Positions 10,503 through 19,400 of a DNA stretch of 64,000 nucleotides are shown here, one piece after another (the first letter of the stretch is position 1; each line of letters begins with the position of its first letter). Position numbers and translations under genes: made by a program. Source of the stretch: Nissolia schottii (Eukaryota; Streptophyta; Magnoliopsida; Fabales; Fabaceae); contig QANU01086265.1 in NCBI GenBank assembly GCA_003254905.1, positions 498,117 through 562,116 on the forward strand, read 5' to 3'. The notes under the pieces are model-generated. The model was not told the DNA's origin. It saw only the letters and a list, made by a program, of their open reading frames with translations, and did no database searches.

Positions 10503-12970
10503 TTAGTCCTCGCGTTCAGCTTCTGTTTCCCCCTCCATCGTGCTATTTCTGTTTATTCTTTGTTTGCCCTCCAATTTTATTCCTCTTCCATCTTTGCCCT
10601 TGTAAGCCGTTGCAATACCTTCTCCTTTAACAACAACCCTGTCCTCAAGGTTGAGATATGGGTAAGTGCGCTTCAGTGTCTCATAATTTTCCCATGAAGC
10701 ATTTGCTGCTGTTGTTCCCTCCCACTGTACCAATACCTCCTGAATGTGTTGCCCTTCTTGCTGGCTGACCCTGTGCTGCAGGATTCCTGCTGGTTGTAAT
10801 ATGGGGTTTGTTTCTGTCATTTGCAGGGGTAATGGTAGGTAAGGTGGTATGTGAGGGCCTTTGAAGCTCTTCCGCTGCGATATGTGAAAGACATTGTGGA
10901 TTCGTGCTGTGCTTGGTAATTTGACTTGGTAAGCCACCTTTCCTACCTTTGCTGTGATTTTGAATGGACCAAAGAATTTCAGTGCCATTTTTTGATTCTT
11001 TCTCAAGGAAACTGATTGTTGCCTGTATGGTTGGAGTTTAACAAGTACCATGTCTCCCACTTGCATCTGAGCATCCTTCCTTTTTTCATCTGCATTGATC
11101 TTCATGTGTGTTTGTGCCTTCTGCAAATTGCTTTTGAGGAGTTGTAAATGTGTATCCCTTTCAATCAGCATCTCTTGCATACTTATAGGGTCAATATGTT
11201 GCACTTTGTATCTCGCCAATTGTGGTGGTTCTCTCCCATACAACGCCTGAAATGGTGTCATTGATGTGCTGCTATGGTAGCTATTGTTATACCAATATTC
11301 TACCCATGGTAGCATCTTGGTCCATTTGCTTGGATTGTTGTAGGTATAACATCTTAAGTACATTTGTAGGAGTTTGTTGAGATTCTCTGTTTGGCCATCG
11401 GTTTGCGGATGGTAAGCTGAACTCCTCTTCAATTTTGTTCCATGTAAATGGAATAATTTTTCCCAAAAGGCACCGGTAAATACCTTATCTCTGTCTGAAA
11501 CAGTGGAATTGGGAATTCCATGTAATTTTACCACTTTTGCCATGAATAACTCAGTCACGCTGCTGCTTGTATAGTCTTTTTTCATTGGGAAAAAATGAGC
11601 AAATTTTGTTAGCCTATCAATGACCGCCAATATCACTGTGTAACCTTGTGAGGGAGGAAGTCCCGTGATGAAATCCATAGCTATGTCTTCCCACACCTGA
11701 GTAGGAATAAGCAAAGGTTGTAGTAACCCCGCAGGCACTGCATGTTCTGTCTTGGCTCTTTGGCATATAGGGCATTGTAGGACATAAGCCTTGATGTCGC
11801 TATGCATTCCTTGCTAATAGAATTGAGAACTGATTCTAGCAGCTGTTTAGGCTATTCCTGAGTGACCCCCTAACGTGGAGTCATGGAATTCTTTCAGAAT
11901 TTTTGTTTTGATCTCAAGTTGGTTGGGTATCACCATTCTGTTCTTCCATAATAACATTCCTTGCTGCACATTGTAGAATCCCTGCTGTGCTTGCCCTGTT
12001 TGTAGCTGTTGGCAGATTGTTGATAACTCAGCATCTTTAAGCACTGCTTCTTTAATTTGTTGCATTAATTTACTATCTGCTGTAGAACAAATCAGATAGC
12101 AGGATCTAGATAATACATCTACTGGTATATTCTCTTTTCTCGGCTTGTATTGGATTGCAAAATCAAAGCCTATGAACTTGGGTAGCCACGCTTGCTGTTC
12201 GGGTGAGTGCAGTTGCTGTTCCAGCAATGATTTTAAACTCTTTTGGTCTGTTTTTAGAATGAACTTGTGGCCAACAATGTAGTGCCTCAACTTTGCTAGA
12301 GCCTCTGTAATTGCATAGAGTTCTCTTACATACGCTAATTTCTTTTGCATCATCAGACACAATTTCTTTGAGAAAAAGGCGATAGGGTGGTTGTCTTGGC
12401 TTAACACTGCCCCAATCCCTATTCCAGAGGCATCAGTCTCAATAGTGAATTGCTTGTTAAAATCAGGTAGTGCTAGTAGTGGTGCAGACATGAGTGTTGT
12501 CTTGAGTTTGGTGAATGCTTCCTAAGCCTTGTTGTTCCATTGGAAGGAGTCCTTTTTTAACAAATCAGTTAATGCAGCTGCAATTGCCGCATACCCTTTT
12601 ACAAATCGCCTATAGTACCCGGAAAAGCCTAGGAATCCTCTCAGCTGTTTGAGATTTTGTGGTTGTGGCCATTGTATCACAGCTTCAATTTTTGTCTTAT
12701 CCATTGCTACCCCTTGTTTGGATATTGTATGCCCCAAATAATCAATCTCCTGCTTCCCGAAAGCACATTTAGACAATTTTGCATACAGTTTTTCCTTGAA
12801 TAACACCCTTAAAACTGATTCTACATGACATAAGTGTTGTTGCCAATTTTGGCTATATATAAGAATATCATCAAAAAAACACCAAAACAAACTTCCGTAG
12901 TTGATGTTGAAATATCTTATTCATCAAACTTTGAAATGTGGTTGGTGCATTTGATAGCCCAAATGGCATC
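10503..12970 (-). pseudogene. Chromovirus pol remnant: RT, RNase H, integrase, chromodomain
   Basis: [10 protein letters not shown] (about 12,955-12,978) and the catalytic FFDDILIYS (about 12,850-12,880), then the thumb region YLGHTIS and LRGFLGFSGYYRRFV. RNase H: ETDASGIGIGAVLSQ and PIAFFSKKL (12,350-12,460). Integrase: zinc-finger CPICQ (11,775), then the DDE residues in DFITGLP (about 11,675), SDRDKVF (about 11,490) and DGQTENLN (about 11,390). The C-terminal chromodomain has VLVQWEGT and SWENYETLK (about 10,670-10,740). The three long open stretches are in one frame, separated by stop codons near 12,520, 11,845 and 11,813. A run of seven T shifts the frame just before FFDDI. It cannot make a whole polyprotein. 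Confidence 0.85.
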
Positions 12971-12980
12971 ACTAAAAATT

Positions 12981-13187
12981 GGGTTTAGGTTTAGTGTTAG
13001 GGTTAGGGTTAAGATTTTAAAGATTAGTGGTAGGGTTTGTTTTTAGGGTTTAGGGTTATATTTAGGGTTTGATTAGAGTTTAGGCTTAGGATTTTGATTT
13101 GATTATTAGGATTACAGTTGTGGCTAGGGTTATGGGTAGGGTTAAGTTTATAGGGTTTGGGTTATTGATTTGGGTTAGGGTTAGGGT
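12981..13187 (+). repeat. Degenerate interstitial telomere-like array (TTTAGGG type)
   Basis: About 200 bp of TTTAGGG and variants (GGGTTTAGG, TTAGGGTTAGGG, TTTAGGGTTTAGGG, GGGTTTGGGTTA), all in the same strand sense. The array starts within a few bases of the truncated reverse transcriptase. The repeats are diverged and do not end the chromosome, since unique sequence continues. Such arrays can arise from telomerase-made or captured repeats at a healed break, or from small chromosome rearrangements. Confidence 0.75.
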
Positions 13188-13237
13188 AAGCAAGTAAATA
13201 AAGGTAAAATGGGGTATAAATGTAAAATTACTCGAGG

Positions 13238-13402
13238 GCAAATTCGCCAAACCGATTGGCGAATCTTGTGCAAATGTGGTGTTCTAGTTAGAGATTTTAT
13301 ACAGAATTCACCAGGAAAATTGACGAATCTTGTATGACTTCGCTAGGAGAGTTGGCAAATCTTGTATAGAATTCGTCAAGAGAGTTGGCGAATCTAACGT
13401 GG
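13238..13402. repeat. Four-unit palindromic TTCGCCA/TGGCGAA array (copy A)
   Basis: Four units of about 30-34 bp, each with a left half like AATTCGCCA and a right half like TTGGCGAATCTTG: about 13,240-13,268, 13,302-13,334, 13,337-13,368 and 13,370-13,402. Each can form a small hairpin. Halves are diverged (TTCACCA, TTCGCTA, TTCGTCA on the left). Related units occur at 59,219-59,411 and weakly at 63,010-63,170. Function unknown. Confidence 0.6.
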
Positions 13403-13581
13403 CCTCGCCATGCAGTCGCGAGTGCCATGCTGGCTAAACAGGTGTAGTCCTGTAATATGTTTGAAAACAGGGACATTTTAGTAATTTGCTTGAGTAATAT
13501 GGGCATTTTAGTAAAAAACTCAAATTATCCAATTGTTTAGTTGAGTGATTGATTGATTATTTGACGAATAGTGTCTCTCAC

Positions 13582-13622
<41 letters not shown>

Positions 13623-14592
13623 GAATGTTACATGTACAATAAAATTTCACAAAAATATGAGATATTCATATTTTTTCTTTTTATGACGGGACTCGTGATT
13701 TTGCGAGAAACTGTATGGTTATTGTCTAAATTTTGCTGTATATATAACATACTTGATATATTAAAGCTTGTTTACAACAAACTTTTCTTATGGGTTTCAA
13801 TGCAGTAGCTTGCTAATTATTATTTAGTAGATTAGATTTGATGTAACGTGTGGCTCGAAGAGATAAGATTCAACGTGCTTGCAAAGTGATGGGAGAAATG
13901 GAGATGTAAGGTCAACAGATTTTTATTTTTTTTCGTTGAAGATAGGTTACTAACTAGATATATATAGTAGCATCAGTTTTGAGGTTAGTTTTGGCGTTTT
14001 GGGCTGAGATGATGTTTCTTGTTGCCCTTGGTCTCTTGCCTTAAGGGCAATGCATCAAAAGTGAAGCGTACAAGCATGTACCCAAGTCATTAATTGGAAT
14101 AGCTTGAGAGTGGACAGCTCCTAATTAATTTTGGGACGAGATTATCTATTAAAATTTGAAGGTAAATTGAGATATCTTATTATTGAATTAAAAAAAATAA
14201 AAATAAGTTATATTTTTTTATCTTATTAATTTAATAATAAAATATCTTATTTTATCTTCTAAAACAAAAAATCTTCTAAAACAAAAGTCAACAATGTCAT
14301 TTCAAAGTATCTCAATCCATAATTTTAATAACGGTTTCCTTACCTTAATTAGCCTTAATTCCACACCATGTCTTTCCTATTATTGCTATTTTTATTTATT
14401 TTTTATATAATATTACTACTATAATAAAAAATCTTATTTGAACAAATAAATGACAAGAAACACTTAAGAGCATCTCCAACAATAATTTCTCTTTGGATCC
14501 CACTATCAAGTCCACAATGATCACATTAAACCACCTCAACATTACATCATAAAAAACATAAAAAAGATCAAGGGTGGAACTCTTTACAATAA
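13403..14592. other. Intergenic, no gene seen
   Basis: Direct repeats of GGGACATTTTAGTAA / GGGCATTTTAGTAAA occur at 13,470-13,515, and an (AT)n microsatellite at about 13,583-13,615. The rest is AT-rich, with a small self-complementary stretch at about 14,160-14,290 built on AAATATCTTATT and its complement. No coding sequence or RNA gene is recognised. Confidence 0.45.
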
Positions 14593-14787
14593 GACTGTGT
14601 TTGGTATCAGGGACAAGATATAAGAACAAAAATAGAAAATTTTTATTCCTCCAATCATTAATTTTGTGTCCCTAAACAAAAATTTTATGTCATTTTTATC
14701 CCAACTTAGTAAGGTATAAAAAAATATAGAATTTGTTTTTCTACATGTTTTTCTTTCATTGCCTTGTTCCTGATACCAAATGCAACA
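14593..14787. mobile_element. Tourist-like MITE with TAA target duplication
   Basis: The left end GACTGTGTTTGGTATCAGGGAC and the right end, reverse-complemented as TGTTGCATTTGGTATCAGGAAC, form terminal inverted repeats. TAA flanks both sides (14,590-14,592 and 14,788-14,790), as in PIF/Harbinger-derived Tourist MITEs. The 195-bp inside is AT-rich and non-coding. Confidence 0.65.
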
Positions 14788-15387
14788 TAATAAAAGGGAC
14801 TAATTTTAGTCCTAACTATGACTTACATAATTTTTTAAATTAAAAATATAATAGACAATATCCACATGTCAAATTTTAAGTGGTGAGGAATATAGAGGAA
14901 CCAATTCCATGAAATTGGTTTTTTTTTTTTGTGAGAATTGATTTTGTTAAAATTTATTTATATTTAGTATTTTCATTTGAAAATTGGTTTTGACTAAATT
15001 AATATTGTTTAGATGACATTGGTCAAAATCACTTTTACATGTACAATTATAAAATAGGACATAAATTTTATATTGTTTCATTATATTTAAGATATATATA
15101 TATATATATATGTTTTGAAAAAAAATATTGATGTAAAAGAGTTGTGGACTCTATTCATGTAAGATGAAGATCATCTCCGTTTTAAAATTTAAAGAAAAAA
15201 ATTGTTATGTTCATACATAATGTTGATTTTATTTTATCTCATCATTTCTAATGAACGGTAACATAATGAATAAATAAAAATATTTATACTATCACATATA
15301 AATAAAAGTGTTTAGCTCTCACATCTAAAAATATATTGTTAAAAAGATTAATTTTAATACATTATTAAAATAAAACTATTTTATATT
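14788..15387. other. AT-rich spacer, no gene seen
   Basis: Contains a poly-T run at about 14,920 and an (AT)n tract at about 15,092-15,112. No reading frame, RNA gene or clear transposon end is recognised. Confidence 0.45.
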
Positions 15388-15392
15388 ATAAT

Positions 15393-16960
15393 TGACGCTC
15401 GCCAAAATGCCTTTAGATTTTAGTGCGCGGCCAAATAATAATTTATAAACCAAGTAAACCCCGAAAACGTAGTAAAGGGGGTTAACCTAGGTCGTTTCCC
15501 AAAGAAGCAATTTAGAACCAAATTAATAATTAAGTAAATCGGGGGGTTTTTGATTGATGAAATTGAAAGGGATTAAAATGAAAGTAAGACAACGATGATA
15601 AAAGCAATATCCTGCATACGGCATTTTCTAGATCAAGGATTAATTGTCATTGGTTCCTAATTCATTATTCATAAAAGAGGATGTTGTTTATTGGTTGAAA
15701 TCTCTAACCAATACGCAATTCACTTAGAGACTACGATCGTCAGTTCCCTAAGCATTTGTTAATACAGGTATTAAAACCAATATCTCATCATTAAGACCCA
15801 TATTAATTAAGCACCAATTGCACAACCTAATCAAATCTGATTAGTTCTCCAAAAGTTCCTTAATCATAGTTTAATAAATCATACAATCGTCAAGATTCAT
15901 TAACTTATATTTAGCCTTAGTTAATAACATGCAATCGCTATATCGTTAATTAAGGGTGGAACGGTTCGTGCATAATCATTAAGCGCAAGACCTCAAATTA
16001 ATCTTTAATCTAGCGTTACCGCATGCAAGATATTAAGAAATTACTCCTCCATGATTGGAGGATGAAAACTCATAACAAGTAAAGAGAAAGAAAGAATAAA
16101 TAAAGAGAAGGAAAGAGTAAATGACAATGGAGAAATGAAACAATAGAACCTGGAATTAATTCACCAGAACTTCATTACAAATCTTGAAGGGAAGAAAGCT
16201 TCAAAGCACTTACTAACATAAACCTAAAGTGCACAAAATAAAAAGGAAAAAAAATGTAGAAAATAGAGGTAGAGGAGGAGTATGAAGCTCTCTAAGGTTT
16301 AGATGCACTTTTGAGGGATGATTTTTGAAGTGAAATGGAGCTTGGTATTTATAGACACATCTCGGGCCGCTCAGCGGTGCTACAGGGGCGCTCAGCGGAG
16401 GTTGGTGGAAGGTGGTTGGCGGCTGTTTTCTAGAATTCTGACCGCTCAGCGGATTGGTAATCCCGCTCAGCGGATTGACTTGCACAGCAGTCAGTAAAAC
16501 TGCAATATCTTCGGCTACAGACCTCCGATTGAGGTGATTCAAATTTTCACTTAAAGCTAAGAGATAGAGCTACAACTTTATAGTTGACGTCAAATCGAGA
16601 CTCAATCTCCATCATGGCTCAAAATCAATGGAAAAGTCAATGTTAAAAATCCTCAGCTCATCTTTTAACCAAATCTTTTTGGATTTAAATTTGATCTTGC
16701 ATTCATTGGTCCAAATCTTCTCTTCACATCTTCAATGATCCTCTTGAACATTCATTTTCTACAATTAAAATAGAAAACTACAAAAGAAATCTACACATTA
16801 AATTCTAAGATAAAAACAATGCTTGAACTTGCCGTTTTCTCAATTTCTCACAAAAGAGGATAATGTGCAAAACATATTGATTAAGTATTAAAATCACACA
16901 TTTTTAGTATGCAATGTTCTTTTATAAAATAATAAAATGGGCTACAAAATTCACCTATCA
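15393..16960 (-). mobile_element. Second solo LTR (about 1.57 kb) with 5-bp target duplication ATAAT
   Basis: On the minus strand the block starts TGATAGGTGAATT and ends GGCGAGCGTCA. On the + strand it is flanked by ATAAT at 15,388-15,392 and ATAAT at 16,961-16,965, so both ends and the target duplication agree. No second copy of the ends and no coding region lie inside, which fits a solo LTR. It carries four copies of the near-palindrome CGCTCAGCG at about 16,369, 16,389, 16,442 and 16,463. The orientation is inferred from the TG..CA strand only weakly, since those ends are symmetric. The family resembles dispersed repeats I associate with bean-tribe legumes, but this was not checked. Confidence 0.8.
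16360..16475. repeat. Four CCGCTCAGCGG-type near-palindromes inside the LTR
   Basis: CGCTCAGCG occurs at about 16,369, 16,389, 16,442 and 16,463; three of the four are preceded by C and all four are followed by G, giving an 11-base imperfect palindrome with one unpaired centre. Sequence between copies is GC-richer than the surrounding LTR. They may be protein-binding sites in the LTR regulatory region or remnants of a tandem expansion. Confidence 0.6.
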
Positions 16961-16965
16961 ATAAT

Positions 16966-17897
16966 CCAATAATATACCATAAACTTTAAAAACTTTTGAG
17001 GTAGTGTATGTGAAAGATAAATGAGTACAATTACTATTAAAAATAATAAATAATGCTACAATTGATTTTAGCTCACGGTGAAGGTGAGACTGTATCACAT
17101 CTGCTAGAAATAATTTTGAATGAATTGATTTTGAGAGTTGAACAAAAATAAAACGAAAGAACATGCAAAACAAACAAAATCGATTATACCTTGCTTATAA
17201 TCGATTTTCTATAATCGATTTTCAATGGCTGTACCGCGCAACGATACATATACTTAATTTTTTTTGTTTCCATTCTCTGATTTGAAGCTGACATACAATT
17301 AATACTATGTTAGGTTCATGATGAATAAAAGCAAGGGTGACTCCTCCTATAGCTGAGGGGGCATCTGTCACCCCTAAAATTTTAACATTTGTTGTAAAAA
17401 ATATGTTTTTTCTTGTTTGCTCCTCTAAAAATTTTGTATATCTAAATCGAAAAAGAAATTTGAGAAATTAATTGAATTTAATAATTTAATTTCATCACTT
17501 TTTATTTTTATTTTTCTTACTTTACTCTTTTTCTTATTATTTTTATATAATAGAAGAGAGAAAACGAGTGTGATCTCAACTCATTTCTTTTTTAACATAG
17601 TTGTGAGTAGCATGAAAAAATTATGATTTATTTTGTATATTTCTTTTGTTTAATTTCTGAAGGTCTTATATTGAATTAAGATTAAATTTCAATATTAATT
17701 TTTTAAATATTAAGTTAAGCATGACATTCTATGTTGCTTTATAAGTTAAAATTATGAAAATGTTCTTTTAGTATTGCCCTCCTAAAATGTGAATGTATGT
17801 CTTCCAAGATATCAAACCCCTAACATTTGATTTAGGAAGGATGAACCCTTTCGCTCAACCACACTCCTAGGTTCAAAACTTGCCAGACACTAAATTA

Positions 17898-17928
<31 letters not shown>

Positions 17929-17936
17929 AGAATATG
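16966..17936. other. Intergenic, no gene seen
   Basis: An imperfect direct repeat of AAAATCGATTATA / TAATCGATTTTC lies at about 17,176-17,225. A (TTA)n microsatellite lies at about 17,896-17,928. No coding potential or RNA gene is recognised. Confidence 0.45.
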
Positions 17937-18461
17937 ACTTAAACATGTTTTGGGTCTCTAATAAATATCCAAAATTTGATTTTGGTCCTTAATTATTTAT
18001 TTTTTTTGCTTTTGGTCTAACATTATAAGAAATTGCACGATTTTAGTCCTTACTGTTAATGAGACTTTGTGGTTTTAATTCTTGAAACTTTGTTAACTGC
18101 TAATATGGGCAACAAAGTATTATGTGAGCAAAATAACCCACTTGACTCATAATTTGGTCCAAACTTGATCCATAACCTACTATTGACCCAATTTTAAGTG
18201 GTGAGTGAGTCATGATTTGGAGGGATTTCAGCAAAATAGTGAGTTATGAGCCGAATTATGAGTTGAGTGAGTTTATTTTGCTTACATGAGGCTACTGATG
18301 TGGCACTACGTTACCTACATGAACCGTTAATGGAGTCTCATTAATGAAAGAGACTAAGACCACACAAGTTGTGTTATGTTTAGACCAAAGCTAACAAAAT
18401 AATTTTTTGAGACTTAAAAAAATCTTAGAAATTTGTTGGGGACTTGAAATATATTTAAGCA
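17937..18461. mobile_element. Foldback MITE, about 0.5 kb, with long arms
   Basis: The left arm (GACTTAAACATGTTTTGGGTC ... TTTTGGTC ... TTAGTC-TTACTGTTAATGAGACT ... GAGCAAAATAA-CCCAC) is mirrored by the right arm when reverse-complemented (GCTTAAATATATTTCAAGTCC ... CTTTGGTCTAAACATAA ... TTAGTCTCTTTCATTAATGAGACT ... AAGCAAAATAAACTCAC). The arms are about 200 bp and the centre contains TCATGATTTGGAGGGA. No transposase is present. Similar elements with TTAAA-ATGTTTTGGGTCC ends are common in legume genomes, by general knowledge. The target duplication was not resolved. Confidence 0.65.
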
Positions 18462-18937
18462 GTTTATTTATTATGCAGTTATTATTATTATTATTATTAT
18501 TATTTATTACATAAACTATTTATTTATGTAAATTATACCTAAGCATTTTTTCTGAATAATTATCTAAAATTAAAGTTTCATGCCTTTTGGTTTGTTGAAT
18601 TGATCATGGGTTAAGTTAAAAAGTCAAACTAATTACGAAGACGGGGTTAAGTTTTGTTTATAATAATTCATGCATTCAACAGTGCAAAACTCAATTTCGA
18701 CGAATAAATATGAGCAATTGTTTTTGTTTTGTTTAAATTTTCTTTCATTATCATTACTTTCCACCAGTTTCACAGATTGTTCAAGCCATGTGGCCCATTT
18801 ATGCCAAAAACAAAAGTTGTAAGTCGAGGCAAAATAGTAATGGACCCAACTCAACTAAACTTCTCAACCCAACCCAAGCTACACCCCAATAGGAAAAAGT
18901 AGCAGAGCACAAATCCCAATCCCTTAAAATTATCATC

Positions 18938-18948
18938 TAGCCGTTGAA
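18938..18948 (-). promoter_or_regulatory. MSA-like G2/M promoter element (distal)
   Basis: The minus-strand sequence TTCAACGGCTA matches the mitosis-specific activator consensus YCYAACGGYYA at 10 of 11 positions. MSA elements bind R1R2R3-MYB factors and drive G2/M genes in plants, including cytokinesis genes. It lies about 460 bp upstream of the kinesin start codon. Confidence 0.55.
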
Positions 18949-19072
18949 CATTTGAACCCTTGTCTTAATTATATGGACCCACACATTCAATGACCAAAAA
19001 ACCCCTCGCAATTCAAAACCGAAAGCCGCGATTACGTTTACTTTGCACAAATTTTGAATTCCAGATCGAATC

Positions 19073-19084
19073 TCAGCCGTTGGC
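19073..19084 (-). promoter_or_regulatory. MSA-like G2/M promoter element (proximal)
   Basis: The minus-strand sequence GCCAACGGCTG contains the MSA core CAACGG and matches 9 of 11 consensus positions. It lies about 320 bp upstream of the kinesin start codon. Two such cores so close to a phragmoplast kinesin fit cell-cycle control of this gene. Confidence 0.5.
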
Positions 19085-19306
19085 TGCAGGCCCCTTTTTC
19101 ATTTACCACCACTCAACTTCAGTTTTCAAATCCCCCGAAAGAGTACGTACGTGCGTATGAATGACTTGGAGTTAGGATCTATGTTCGTTGCACTTTCCAG
19201 TTCAATCTCAAATCCCTAGCGAGAACTGATCTCGCTGAACCAGCATCAACTTCAGGATTTCTCATATTCGCCGATTTGGAATCCTGTTCTTCAATTCCTC
19301 ATTCAG

Positions 19307-19399
19307 GTACAACATTTCCTAATTCCAAGTCTTTTCTCTTCTGTTGGTATCATTCAGAATTTATTCATTTGTTTATTCTTTGTTTTGTGTGGGTGGTAG
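19307..19399 (+). other. Intron in the 5' UTR of the KIN-12 gene
   Basis: A donor CAG/GTACAA at 19,306/19,307 and an acceptor GTGGTAG/A at 19,399/19,400 flank 93 bp of T-rich sequence, ending one base before the start codon. An intron here explains why the reading frame open upstream of the ATG has no good start of its own. It is inferred from junction sequence only. Confidence 0.6.
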
Positions 19400-19400
19400 A

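Larger units (their letters stand above)
10012..12979 (-). mobile_element. Truncated Ty3/gypsy chromovirus (RT end, RNase H, integrase, chromodomain, 3' LTR)
   Basis: On the minus strand the order is reverse transcriptase C-terminal half, RNase H, integrase, chromodomain, 3' LTR, the order of Ty3/gypsy elements. The 5' LTR, gag, protease and the N-terminal half of RT are absent. The copy stops abruptly at about 12,979, just upstream of the RT motif FLVMPFGL, and telomere-like repeats begin at once. The LTR-proximal part is otherwise well preserved, with only a few stops and one frameshift, so the insertion is moderately young. The chromodomain at the integrase end places it among plant chromoviruses; the clade (perhaps Reina or Tekay) is not certain. 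Confidence 0.85.

Noticed and set aside
12981..13187. A true chromosome end (telomere)
   Set aside because: The TTTAGGG repeats are few, diverged and flanked by unique sequence on both sides.
16213..16542. 109-residue minus-strand frame with LNPLSG-like repeats
   Set aside because: It lies wholly inside the solo LTR and its repeats come from the CGCTCAGCG motifs; no protein family fits.
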